Positions 17,673-25,511 of a DNA stretch of 32,044 nucleotides are shown one piece after another. The notes beneath the pieces are model-generated. The model ran no database searches. It was not told where the DNA came from and saw nothing but the letters and a program-made list of their open reading frames with translations. The stretch lies in contig JAAFJM010000026.1 in the NCBI GenBank assembly GCA_013298895.1, forward strand, positions 1 to 32,044. Reading direction: 5' to 3'. A program made the position numbers and the translations under genes. The stretch is from Bacteroidota bacterium (GTDB taxonomy: Bacteria; Bacteroidota; Bacteroidia; UKL13-3). Numbering within the stretch: the stretch's first letter is position 1; each line of letters opens with the position of its first letter.

Positions 17673-18938
17673 TTAATCTTCCAAATCGTATTGTTTAATT
17701 TTTCTGTACAAAGTACGCTCGGAAATTCCTAATTCATTGGCCGCTTTTTTTCTACGTCCACGGTATTTATCAAGGGCTTTTTTTATCAATTCTATTTCTT
17801 TTTGTTCAATAGAAAGATTTTCAGGTTCAGGATTGTGAATAATAGGAATGTCAATAATATTATTATTTGGCATTGTAAATCCAGATAAATTATTATTCAT
17901 CATATTGGTTGGATTCATTTGATTACTCATATTTTGATACATTCCAGGGTTAAAAATATTGTTCATATTTTCATTTGGTTTTATACTAAAGTCATCTGCA
18001 CTCATAGAGGTTTTTCCATTTTGCATCATTTCAAAAACCACACCTTTTAAATCGCTTAAGTCTTTTCTAAGTTCAAATAGTACTTTATAAAAAATATCGC
18101 GCTCACTCATTTGATTTGCATCGGCCGGATTAACCATTAAAGCGGGTAAACCTGGTCTTTCAGGTGGTAAAACCTGAGCTAATTCGTAAGCATTTACATT
18201 TTTATCTTCATCCAAAACTGATAATTGTTCAGCCACATTTTTTAGTTGGCGAATATTTCCCGGCCAACGAAAAGCAGCTAACATATTTTGAGCTTCGGCA
18301 TCCAACATTACAGGCTTCGATTTATATTTTTCAGCAAAATCGGCACTGAATTTACGAAACAATAAATTGATATCTTCTTTACGCTCGCGCAATGGTGGTA
18401 CACGAATTGGCACAGTTGACAAACGATAATATAAATCTTCTCTAAACTTGCCTTGAGCAGAATAATCTAATAAATCGCGGTTAGTAGCTGCAATTACACG
18501 TACATCGGTTTTTTGCGTTTTTGATGAACCAACTTTTAAAAATTCGCCACTTTCTAAAATACGTAATAATCTAGATTGTGTTTCTAATGGTAATTCACCT
18601 ACTTCATCTAAAAAAATGGTTCCACCACTTACCGTTTCAAAATAGCCTTTTCTTGTATCAACTGCGCCTGTAAACGAACCTTTTTCGTGTCCGAATAATT
18701 CTGAATCAATGGTTCCTTCGGGAATTGCACCACAGTTAACTGCTATAAATGGGCCATGTTTGCGAGCGCTCAAAGCATGAATAACTTTTGAAAATGCTTC
18801 TTTTCCTACACCACTCTCGCCATTAATTAAAACTGTAATGTCTGTTGGAGCTACTTTGGTAGCGGTTTGCAAAGCATAATTTAGTAAAGGAGAGTTACCA
18901 ATTATTTCAAATCTTTGTTTAATATCCTGTATGTTCAT
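17673..18938 (-). CDS. Sigma-54-dependent transcription activator without receiver domain
   Basis: This 421-residue AAA+ enhancer-binding protein opens sigma-54 promoters using ATP. The AAA+ domain starts almost at the N-terminus: Walker A GESGVGKE at 40-47, the sigma-54-contacting loop GSFTGA at 87-92 (usual consensus GAFTGA), Walker B around GGTIFLDEVGELP (105-117), and the arginine-finger region LYYRLSTVPIRVPPLRER. A linker (about 265-380), including a Met/Asn-rich segment, leads to a Fis-type helix-turn-helix at 385-421 (ANELGISERTLYRKIKQY). No receiver, PAS or GAF sensor precedes the AAA+ domain, so any control must come from a partner or from expression. The ATG at 18938 (MNIQDIKQRF) fits the family start and overlaps the upstream gene by 20 bp. 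Confidence 0.93.
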   Translation of the reverse strand: MNIQDIKQRFEIIGNSPLLNYALQTATKVAPTDITVLINGESGVGKEAFSKVIHALSARKHGPFIAVNCGAIPEGTIDSELFGHEKGSFTGAVDTRKGYFETVSGGTIFLDEVGELPLETQSRLLRILESGEFLKVGSSKTQKTDVRVIAATNRDLLDYSAQGKFREDLYYRLSTVPIRVPPLRERKEDINLLFRKFSADFAEKYKSKPVMLDAEAQNMLAAFRWPGNIRQLKNVAEQLSVLDEDKNVNAYELAQVLPPERPGLPALMVNPADANQMSERDIFYKVLFELRKDLSDLKGVVFEMMQNGKTSMSADDFSIKPNENMNNIFNPGMYQNMSNQMNPTNMMNNNLSGFTMPNNNIIDIPIIHNPEPENLSIEQKEIELIKKALDKYRGRRKKAANELGISERTLYRKIKQYDLED

Positions 18939-20232
18939 TTGTAATCACTTCTTTATTTTTAATAATATCAAATCCTGCAATTCCTTTGCAGATTGTTAAT
19001 TTCATTTGTGCAGGCAATTGAACGTTTTGAAACATTTTATTTTCTTCAATATCAATTGTTCTTGCCATTGGGTAATCGTATAAAAAATTGTCTTTGAAGT
19101 AAAAAGTAAACGACTCTATTTGTATACCTTTCTTCCTAACTCTAATTTCATTTATGTCAATATTTTCAATTTCATGAATGGATGCTTGTGGGTTAAAATT
19201 TATCCATAATCCAGCAGTTACTATTAATAAAAAACATATTGGAACAAACCCTAATAGATTAATAATCCAAAACTCTAATAAGTTAAAATATATGGATTTT
19301 TCTTGAATTTTTTTATAAAGAATTAAACTTGTAAAAACACTCACCACCAAAAAAATTGAAATTATTTCAGTCCAATTAATAACTATATGTTCCATTACAT
19401 GGAATCGAAATATGAATAGAATGATGGCTGTAAAAATTGGTAAATAATAACTCCAATGACTGCTGTTGTATCGGTAAGTTTTTTTTACTTTATCGGGTAA
19501 TTTGTAAATTAAATTTTCGGTGTTAAAAAAAAACGATTTATACCTGTAATCATTATCTATTTGCAAAGGATTTTGATTCAATAACAAACAAAAATGAGCA
19601 TAAGCATTTGGCATTTCTTCTTGAAATAACATTGGTTTTTCAAAAAACATTTCTACCAATTTAGCAAACACATAATCTACCTCATTTTCATTGCCAATAA
19701 TATTTAACACATTGGATTTTCCTTTATATTCTTTACTAAAAATTTCAAACCAATTGTCTAAATAACTACCAAAATGCTGATCAAATGAAGCTCCGTTTTT
19801 TACCGTTTGAACCAAAGCCATTCCTAATTGATAAAAGAATAAATTTTCACCATCGGCAACAAACAAATGTCCTTCACTGAATTTTTTCCATGAAATACCA
19901 ATGATTTTATTGTTATAAGTAACACCATCGCTAAATTCATCATTGTTTTTCAATGAAAAGGAGTTAGGATAAACATTTATATAATCGTAACCAGAAAGAA
20001 AATAATCTTTTAAACCAAAAGTTAGTTGAGTTATGTATGAATACAAAATCAAACGCATATCATCAGTAATAGTTATTCCTTTACCAATAACAGCCATTTC
20101 TTTTTCAAAACTTAGAACTCGTTTTACAAACTTGAGTTTTCCTTTTTTACTTAAATTTCTAAAATACAAATTGTATTTTTCGAGCACATTACTAACTTGT
20201 TCTTGTCGGCTGTTATTGCTAAAAAAATCCAT
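18919..20232 (-). CDS. Membrane-anchored MtfA (M90)-like protein lacking the HExxH zinc site
   Basis: Residues 1-225 resemble MtfA/DgsA-type peptidases (family M90): LKDYFLSGYDYINVYPNSF (78-92), SDGVTYNNKIIGISWKKF (101-118), and VFAKLVEMFFEKPMLFQEEMPNAYAHF (188-214), which parallels the family's FFAVASEAFFEKP region. Where MtfA has the zinc-binding HEFAH, this protein has YQLGM (134-138); the third ligand region is also changed (NEVDYVFAKLVE). Catalysis is therefore unlikely. About three membrane helices follow (roughly 262-280, 288-308, 320-345) and then an ~90-residue soluble C-terminal domain, not part of normal MtfA. The 437-residue gene sits 13 nt after miaB and overlaps the sigma-54 activator start by 20 bp, so the two proteins are probably made together. 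A signalling or binding role is an inference. Confidence 0.62.
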   Translation of the reverse strand: MDFFSNNSRQEQVSNVLEKYNLYFRNLSKKGKLKFVKRVLSFEKEMAVIGKGITITDDMRLILYSYITQLTFGLKDYFLSGYDYINVYPNSFSLKNNDEFSDGVTYNNKIIGISWKKFSEGHLFVADGENLFFYQLGMALVQTVKNGASFDQHFGSYLDNWFEIFSKEYKGKSNVLNIIGNENEVDYVFAKLVEMFFEKPMLFQEEMPNAYAHFCLLLNQNPLQIDNDYRYKSFFFNTENLIYKLPDKVKKTYRYNSSHWSYYLPIFTAIILFIFRFHVMEHIVINWTEIISIFLVVSVFTSLILYKKIQEKSIYFNLLEFWIINLLGFVPICFLLIVTAGLWINFNPQASIHEIENIDINEIRVRKKGIQIESFTFYFKDNFLYDYPMARTIDIEENKMFQNVQLPAQMKLTICKGIAGFDIIKNKEVITNEHTGY

Positions 20233-20245
20233 TTGGTGATAAAAA

Positions 20246-21625
20246 TTAAAACTTAACTTCTTCTATGATTTTACCTATTAAACTAGTAATAGTAGCTCGT
20301 TCAATTAATACTTTTACATATTGGCCTTTTTTGTAATGTTCTATAGGGAAAATCACAATTTTATTTTGGTCGTTACGACCTTTTGCGTCTAGTTCCGATT
20401 TTTTTGAAGTTCCTTCAATCAGCACAATATGGGTAGTTCCAATTTCTGCATTATTTTTTACAATGCTATTTTTGTGTTGTAAATCTATAATCTCAGTTAA
20501 TCTTCGTCCTTTTACCTCTTCTGGAATATCATCCTTGTACCTGCGAGCGGCTAAAGTTCCTGAGCGTTCGCTATATTTATACATAAAAGCAAAATCAAAT
20601 TTACCATAATCAAATAAACTCAACGTATCTTGATGTTCTTCTTCTGTTTCGGTGCAAAAACCAGTAATGATATCTGTAGAAATACCACAATCAGGAATTA
20701 CTTCTCTAATTTTATCCAAACGCATTTTAAACCATTCTCTGTCGTAAGTGCGGTTCATCATTTTTAACACGCGCGAGTTGCCCGATTGCATTGGAAAATG
20801 AATATAATTACAAACGTTGTAGTATTTTTTAATGGTATAAAGTACTTCATCTGAAATATCTTTTGGATGAGATGATGTAAAACGAACTCTTAAATCAGGG
20901 GCAATGAGTGCTACTTTTTCTAATAACTGAGCAAAGGTGCAAGTTATGTTACCAGATTCGTCTTCCATTTTATACGAATCTACGTTTTGTCCTAAAAGTG
21001 TAACTTCCTTATAACCTTGATTGTATAATTCTTTGGCTTCGTTTACAATTGATTCAGGATCGCGGCTACGTTCTCTACCACGGGTAAAAGGAACCACGCA
21101 GAAAGAACACATATTATCGCAACCGCGCATAATGCTGATAAACGCTGAAACACCATTGCTGCTTAAACGTACTGGAACAATTTCGGCATAAGTTTCTTCG
21201 CGACTCAAAAGCACGTTCATGGCTTTTTGCCCATCTTCTACTTGTTCAATTAAGCGTGGAATATCTCGATAAGCATCAGGCCCAACTACAATATCTATAA
21301 TTTGTTCTTTTTCTAACAAATCATTTTTTAACCTTTCGGCCATACAGCCTAAAACACCCACTATCATACCCGGGTTGGTTTTCTTTTGGTGTTTAATTTC
21401 GCGTAAACGTCCCCAAACGTGAGCCTCTGCATTATCTCTAATAGAACAAGTGTTTACAAAAACCACATCAGCTTGTTGAATATCGGTGGTGGTTTTAAAG
21501 CCTTTATCGGCCATAATAGATGCAACTACTTCGCTATCAGCTAAGTTCATGGCACATCCATAAGTTTCAATATATAAATTTCTAGTTGCACTTTCAGGTG
21601 CTATATCTGCTGCTACGCCTCTCAT
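20246..21625 (-). CDS. miaB: tRNA-2-methylthio-N6-dimethylallyladenosine synthase (MiaB)
   Basis: MiaB is a radical-SAM methylthiotransferase that adds a methylthio group to N6-isopentenyladenosine at position 37 of tRNAs reading UNN codons. The 459-residue protein has the N-terminal UPF0004 domain with its cluster cysteines ([31 protein letters not shown]). The radical-SAM CxxxCxxC motif lies in [22 protein letters not shown], and TSSHPKD and [16 protein letters not shown] follow. A C-terminal TRAM domain (about 395-459) is present. Length is normal. The ATG at 21625 gives a short N-terminal extension. It heads the seven-gene minus-strand block, divergent from the nif3-like gene. Confidence 0.96.
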   Translation of the reverse strand: MRGVAADIAPESATRNLYIETYGCAMNLADSEVVASIMADKGFKTTTDIQQADVVFVNTCSIRDNAEAHVWGRLREIKHQKKTNPGMIVGVLGCMAERLKNDLLEKEQIIDIVVGPDAYRDIPRLIEQVEDGQKAMNVLLSREETYAEIVPVRLSSNGVSAFISIMRGCDNMCSFCVVPFTRGRERSRDPESIVNEAKELYNQGYKEVTLLGQNVDSYKMEDESGNITCTFAQLLEKVALIAPDLRVRFTSSHPKDISDEVLYTIKKYYNVCNYIHFPMQSGNSRVLKMMNRTYDREWFKMRLDKIREVIPDCGISTDIITGFCTETEEEHQDTLSLFDYGKFDFAFMYKYSERSGTLAARRYKDDIPEEVKGRRLTEIIDLQHKNSIVKNNAEIGTTHIVLIEGTSKKSELDAKGRNDQNKIVIFPIEHYKKGQYVKVLIERATITSLIGKIIEEVKF

Positions 21626-21802
21626 TTTATAAATTTTTATTACTAAAAAGGCTGCGAATATAAAACATTTTATGTCAGTATGGCAGCAATTTTTTTGTTG
21701 GTTTGTTGGGTGGTTGAGTGGTTGATTGTTGGATGGTTATTTAAGTTGAATGGTTGATAGGTTAATAAGTTAATTGGTAAGTTAGGTTTATAAAAATTCG
21801 TT
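21626..21802. other. miaB/nif3 divergent spacer with degenerate G/T-rich repeats
   Basis: This spacer should contain the promoters for miaB (minus) and the nif3-like gene (plus). From about 21697 to 21788 it is built from loosely repeated GGTTG/GTTGAT/GGTTA words on the plus strand. It grades into the perfect 7-bp array that follows. I did not find a clean TAnnTTTG box. Confidence 0.6.
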
Positions 21803-21862
21803 TTGCCCATTGCCCATTGCCCATTGCCCATTGCCCATTGCCCATTGCCCATTGCCCATTGC
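21803..21862. repeat. Perfect 7-bp tandem array (TTGCCCA)n, 8.6 copies
   Basis: Eight full copies of TTGCCCA run without a mismatch from 21803 to 21858, plus a partial TTGC. The array lies between divergent miaB and nif3 starts and ends 65 bp before the chosen nif3 ATG. It is translatable in both directions, which creates spurious open frames. Confidence 0.97.
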
Positions 21863-21927
21863 TAGAAGCCGGTTGCAAGAATAAAAAAATTCAACATCCA
21901 ACCTTCAAAATTTTTTCTAAATTCGCC

Positions 21928-23025
21928 ATGATGATTATTAACGATATCATATCCATTTTTGAAGATTATGCACCTAGTGCTTTACAAGAAAGTTACGACA
22001 ACAGCGGACTAATTACAGGTAATAAAAACTGGCCTATTACCAATGTTTTAATTACTTTAGATTGTACTGAAGATGTTGTTAATGAGGCAATTGAAAATAA
22101 TTGTAATTTAATTATTGCCCATCATCCCATTGTTTTTAGTGGTTTGAAAAAACTGAATGGAAAAAATTATGTGGAGCGTGTAGTTATAAACGCCATTAAA
22201 AATGATATTGCTATTTATGCTTGTCATACCAACTTAGATAATGTGAGTGATGGAGTAAATGGAAAAATTGCTCAAAAAATTAATTTAATAAATACCAAAG
22301 TTTTACAACCTAAAAGCCAAGTTTTTAAAAAGTTGGTAACCTTTATTCCTTCAAGTCATTTTGAAACTGTACAAAATACTTTGTTTGAAGCAGTGGCAGG
22401 GCATATTGGAAATTACAGCGAATGCGGATTTAGTCAAGCTGGAAACGGAACTTTTAAACCAAATGAAATAGCCAATCCATTTGTGGGTGAAGCCAATAAG
22501 CGCCAAGTGGAAAACGAAGTGAGGTTAGAAGTGTTGATGCCATTTTATTTGCAATCAAAAATAATAAATGCTTTATTGAATGCGCATCCTTACGAGGAAG
22601 TGGCTTACGATATTATAGCAACTGAAAATACTTTTTGGGGAATTGGCAGTGGATTAATTGGAGAATTGGAAACTGCTTTGGAACCAACTGAGTTTTTAAA
22701 AATGTTAAAAGAAAAAATGGAGTTAAACGTAATTAAGTTTACTCCTTTTGATAAAAAAATAAAGAAAATTGCGCTTTGCGGAGGTGCGGGGCAATTTTTA
22801 CTAAAAAATGCCATAAGTCAAGGTGCAGATGCATTTATCAGCTCAGATTTTAAATATCATGAATTTTTTGATGCTGAAAAAAGCCTGATGATAGCGGATA
22901 TTGGACATTATGAGAGCGAAAAATTCACAAAAGAGCTTATGTTTGATTTAATTATGAAAAAAAATCCTACATTTGCCCTCTTTTTAAGTAAAATCAATAC
23001 CAACCCAGTAAATTATTATTATTAA
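21928..23025 (+). CDS. Nif3-like dinuclear metal centre protein
   Basis: This 365-residue cytoplasmic protein of the NIF3/YbgI family assembles as a toroidal hexamer with a two-metal site; its biochemical role is unsettled (often labelled GTP cyclohydrolase 1 type 2). Metal-binding motifs are present: IAHHPIVFSGLKKL, YACHTNLDN, and C-terminal ADIGHYESEKF. An inserted CutA-like domain carries the usual LMPFYLQSK and HPYEEVAYDI, and GGAGQFLLKNA follows. The frame is open upstream through the 7-bp array from a TTG at 21817, but the family N-terminus begins at MMIINDIISIFEDYAP, so the ATG at 21928 (or 21931) is the start. It is 5 nt from the zinc-ribbon gene downstream, a pairing common in bacteria. 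Confidence 0.92.
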   Translation: MMIINDIISIFEDYAPSALQESYDNSGLITGNKNWPITNVLITLDCTEDVVNEAIENNCNLIIAHHPIVFSGLKKLNGKNYVERVVINAIKNDIAIYACHTNLDNVSDGVNGKIAQKINLINTKVLQPKSQVFKKLVTFIPSSHFETVQNTLFEAVAGHIGNYSECGFSQAGNGTFKPNEIANPFVGEANKRQVENEVRLEVLMPFYLQSKIINALLNAHPYEEVAYDIIATENTFWGIGSGLIGELETALEPTEFLKMLKEKMELNVIKFTPFDKKIKKIALCGGAGQFLLKNAISQGADAFISSDFKYHEFFDAEKSLMIADIGHYESEKFTKELMFDLIMKKNPTFALFLSKINTNPVNYYY

Positions 23026-23030
23026 ACTAT

Positions 23031-23783
23031 ATGGCATTAGCTACAGAAGTAAGCATTGAACAAAAATTAAAAGCTTTATACAGGCTTCAAATTATCGACT
23101 CACAAATAAGCAAATTGCAAATTGTTAGAGGCGAGTTACCTAATGAAGTTGCAGATTTAGAAGATGATATAGCAGGTATGGAAACTCGTTTGGCAAATAT
23201 GGCTAACGATGTTAAGGCTATTGAAGAAACTATCAGCCAAAACAAAACGCGTATTTTAGATGCAAAAGCATTGGCTAAAAAATACGAAAAACAATTAGAA
23301 GGTGTTAAAAACAACCGCGAATACGATGCATTGAATAAAGAAATTGAAATTCAAGGATTGGAACAACAAGCGGCTGATAAGCGTATCAAAAATGCTAATT
23401 TTGAGGCAGAGCAAAAGAAAAATGCAATCGTTGCTTTAGATGCTGAATTAGTAGGACGTAAACAAGATTTAAAAAATAAAAAAGGCGAATTAGAAAGCAT
23501 TATTGCTGAAACTGAAAAAGAAGAAGCAAATTTAAATGTTGATCGTGCAAAAGCGGTTACTGTTGCTGATGAGCGTTTAGTTGCATCGTACAACAGAATT
23601 AGAACTAGCATGAAAAACGGAATAGGTGTAGCAGTAATTATGCGCGAAAGTTGCGGTGGCTGCTTTGCTGGTATTCCTCCTCAACGCCAAGCTGATATTA
23701 AATTACGTAAAAAAATTATAGTTTGCGAAAACTGTGGTCGCGTATTAGTTGACCCTGAGTTAGCTGAAGAAGTTGCTCAATAA
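23031..23783 (+). CDS. Coiled-coil protein with C-terminal C4 zinc ribbon
   Basis: This 250-residue protein has a long alpha-helical hairpin (about 8-190; heptad-rich, with the conserved VKNNREYDALNKEIE segment) followed by a zinc ribbon using Cys208, Cys211, Cys232 and Cys235 (ESCGGCFAGIPPQ, VCENCGRVLVDPE). The architecture matches the CT398/zf-RING_7 family, proposed to act as a scaffold or nucleic-acid-linked adaptor; no enzymatic activity is known. It follows nif3 by 5 nt and is closed by a strong terminator, so the two form a two-gene operon and probably share a process. Confidence 0.9.
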   Translation: MALATEVSIEQKLKALYRLQIIDSQISKLQIVRGELPNEVADLEDDIAGMETRLANMANDVKAIEETISQNKTRILDAKALAKKYEKQLEGVKNNREYDALNKEIEIQGLEQQAADKRIKNANFEAEQKKNAIVALDAELVGRKQDLKNKKGELESIIAETEKEEANLNVDRAKAVTVADERLVASYNRIRTSMKNGIGVAVIMRESCGGCFAGIPPQRQADIKLRKKIIVCENCGRVLVDPELAEEVAQ

Positions 23784-23805
23784 TTTTAGCTTCAAATTAT
23801 TAAAA

Positions 23806-23838
23806 GGCCATTCAGAAATTTTCTGAATGGCTTTTTTG
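23806..23838 (+). terminator. Intrinsic terminator after the zinc-ribbon gene
   Basis: GCCATTCAG (23807-23815) pairs with CTGAATGGC (23823-23831), extendable by A/T pairs, and is followed by six T. It lies about 23 nt after the stop codon and also separates this operon from the convergent minus-strand gene ending at 23856. Confidence 0.92.
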
Positions 23839-23855
23839 TTGAATGATGTTTTAAA

Positions 23856-24326
23856 CTAATATATCATAATAAAATGTGTTTGGTTACTAATTTTATTTAA
23901 AGGTTTTAAAATAGGTTTTTGATAATAAACCAAATATGGAATAACGATTGCATTTCCTCCAACAAAAATAAATGCAGCTGCAATTTGGGCTTCGGTATAA
24001 CCTGTAATCATAGCACCAATTAAGTTTAGTTCAGCTAAGCCAATAAGTGAATAACCAACTAAATTTAAATATTTATAGTAATGACTAATACTTTGTAGCG
24101 AATCGAAGCGCACAAAACCAAATTTTTGTCCTGAAAAACCTGAATCGGTAACACTTATAATTTTATCTTTTATATAAACCGAATTATTCATAGAATTATA
24201 CTTAATATTCTGATTTACTTTAAATTGTATAAAACGGGCTTTTTCAGCATGATATATTTTAAACCCCTTTTGTGCATTTGCGTTGAGACTTCCTATTATT
24301 AAAATTAACAGTAAAAATGATTTCAT
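23856..24326 (-). CDS. Small exported or membrane protein, unknown function
   Basis: I do not recognise a family for this 156-residue protein. It has a signal peptide (MKSFLLLILIIGSLNANAQ), a beta-rich region (FIQFKVNQNIKY, VYIKDKIISVTDSGF) and two C-terminal hydrophobic helices (YLNLVGYSLIGLAELNLIGA, AAFIFVGGNAIVIPYLVYY). The signal peptide and the DNA around the start are close copies of those of the next gene upstream (24323-24820). The layout (signal, short beta domain, two helices) also resembles that of the neighbouring paralogues, so it may be a diverged third member. It overlaps that gene by 4 bp (ATGA), implying translational coupling. I infer an envelope location. Confidence 0.6.
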   Translation of the reverse strand: MKSFLLLILIIGSLNANAQKGFKIYHAEKARFIQFKVNQNIKYNSMNNSVYIKDKIISVTDSGFSGQKFGFVRFDSLQSISHYYKYLNLVGYSLIGLAELNLIGAMITGYTEAQIAAAFIFVGGNAIVIPYLVYYQKPILKPLNKISNQTHFIMIY

Positions 24327-24820
24327 TTGTTTAAAATAGTTAAGTTAATTCCTCTTCGTAATTCTCTTTTTGGTGTAATTATCCAAAATCCTGTTCCTGC
24401 GGCTTCAGTTAATACAAAGGTTGGTAATAATCCTTCCCCAAAAATTTTCCATCTTAGTTTATTGGTAATATCAATATCAGTGGCTTCAAAAGTTACTGCT
24501 ATTAGAGCACTAAGAGATATACCCAACCCATAAATGATAGGTTTACCAATTCTAGTAAACAAATTTCTTGGAGTAAATCTAATGGTGTTAATATCGGCTA
24601 ACGCAATTTTTTTACCACCAATAAAATACAAAGTATCATTTTTAGTTTTATTAATATAAGCCCCAAAGGTTTGGGTTGAATCAAGTATAGAACTTATTCT
24701 TACATGGCGCAAAAAGCCCAATTTGTAATTGGTTTGTGAAACATTATTTTCTAATAAAAGCTTTTGCGCTTTTGTATGGAGGCTTCCTATTATTAAAACT
24801 ATTACTAAGAAGGATTTCAT
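24323..24820 (-). CDS. Small envelope protein, tandem paralogue A
   Basis: This 165-residue protein of unknown function has a signal peptide (ending HTKAQ). Residues ~20-97 are nearly identical to the next gene upstream (KLLLENNVSQTNYKLG, INKTKNDTLYFIGGK, ALADINTIRFTPRNLFTR). A hydrophobic core (~98-140) is unlike the neighbour's, and the C-terminal ~25 residues are again nearly identical (AGTGFWIITPKREL, GINLTILNK). The beta-rich N-terminal half probably lies in the periplasm. The gene overlaps its neighbours on both sides by ATGA, so all three are likely translated as a coupled unit. Confidence 0.65.
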   Translation of the reverse strand: MKSFLVIVLIIGSLHTKAQKLLLENNVSQTNYKLGFLRHVRISSILDSTQTFGAYINKTKNDTLYFIGGKKIALADINTIRFTPRNLFTRIGKPIIYGLGISLSALIAVTFEATDIDITNKLRWKIFGEGLLPTFVLTEAAGTGFWIITPKRELRRGINLTILNK

Positions 24821-25353
24821 TTGTTTAAAATAGTTAAGTTAATTCCTTTTCGTAATTCTCTTTTTGGTGTAATTATCCAAAATCCTGTTCCAGCTACTTC
24901 AATTAAAAACGATGAATAAATTGTGCCAATAAACAAAATTGCAAATTTATCATTTATTGAAAGCTTGTAATTTTCTACTCCAACATAAATAAATGCGAAA
25001 GCAGTTAAACTAGCTGCAGTTGTATAAAGAATAGGTTTACCAACTCTAGTAAACAAGTTTCGTGGAGTAAATCTTATAGTATTAATATCAGCTAACGCTA
25101 TTGTTTTACCACCAATAAAATACAAAGTATCGTTTTTAGTTTTATTAATATAAGCACCAAAAGTGTGTGTTGAGTCATGAACTGAACTTATTCTTACATG
25201 GCGCAAATAACCCAGTTTATAGTTGGTTTGTGAAACATTGTTTTCTAATAAAAGCTTTTGTGCAAATACATTTGTGTTTATAAAAAACAAAGTTATTACA
25301 ATTAAGAATTTTAAAGTATAAAAAGTTCGGGGCACAACATTACGAGGTAACAT
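24817..25353 (-). CDS. Small envelope protein, tandem paralogue B
   Basis: This is the tandem paralogue of the protein at 24323-24820, with the same conserved ends (KLLLENNVSQTNYKLG; AGTGFWIITPKRELRKGINLTILNK) and a different central membrane region (LYTTAASLTAFAFIYVGV, FAILFIGTIYSSFLIE). Function is unknown. The frame is open to an ATG at 25470, but that adds 39 residues ahead of what looks like a normal signal peptide (MLPRNVVPRTFYTLKFLIVITLFFINTNVFAQ), so I prefer the ATG at 25353 (178 residues). The longer form would give two hydrophobic N-terminal segments and cannot be excluded. Confidence 0.6.
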   Translation of the reverse strand: MLPRNVVPRTFYTLKFLIVITLFFINTNVFAQKLLLENNVSQTNYKLGYLRHVRISSVHDSTHTFGAYINKTKNDTLYFIGGKTIALADINTIRFTPRNLFTRVGKPILYTTAASLTAFAFIYVGVENYKLSINDKFAILFIGTIYSSFLIEVAGTGFWIITPKRELRKGINLTILNK

Positions 25354-25511
25354 CTTCTTAGTCTCTTGTTTTAGATGATGATTAGCTAATGGTAAGTAAT
25401 AAGCTATAGCTAAGAAGATGCTTACTGCATGACTAATTATGTATTTTAAGCACCACTTTTTACTTTTCATCTATTACTTTTTTCTATCAACTAACAACTA
25501 TCAACTACCCA
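25354..25511. other. Spacer with short repeats before paralogue B
   Basis: If paralogue B starts at 25353, this 158-bp spacer is non-coding. It holds a 10-bp inverted repeat (CATCTTCTTA at 25351-25360, TAAGAAGATG at 25411-25420) and, on the minus strand near 25480-25505, the repeated word GTTGATAG (twice, with TTGTTA between). Confidence 0.4.

Noticed and set aside
21670-21852. Minus-strand open frame of 60 codons with repeated MGNGQWA
   Set aside because: It is the translation of the 7-bp array and the degenerate spacer; a 7-bp unit gives a 7-residue protein repeat automatically. It has no independent support.
21817-21927. N-terminal extension of the nif3-like protein through the array
   Set aside because: It starts at TTG inside the array and adds PIAHCPL-type residues not found in the family; the family N-terminus begins at the ATG at 21928.
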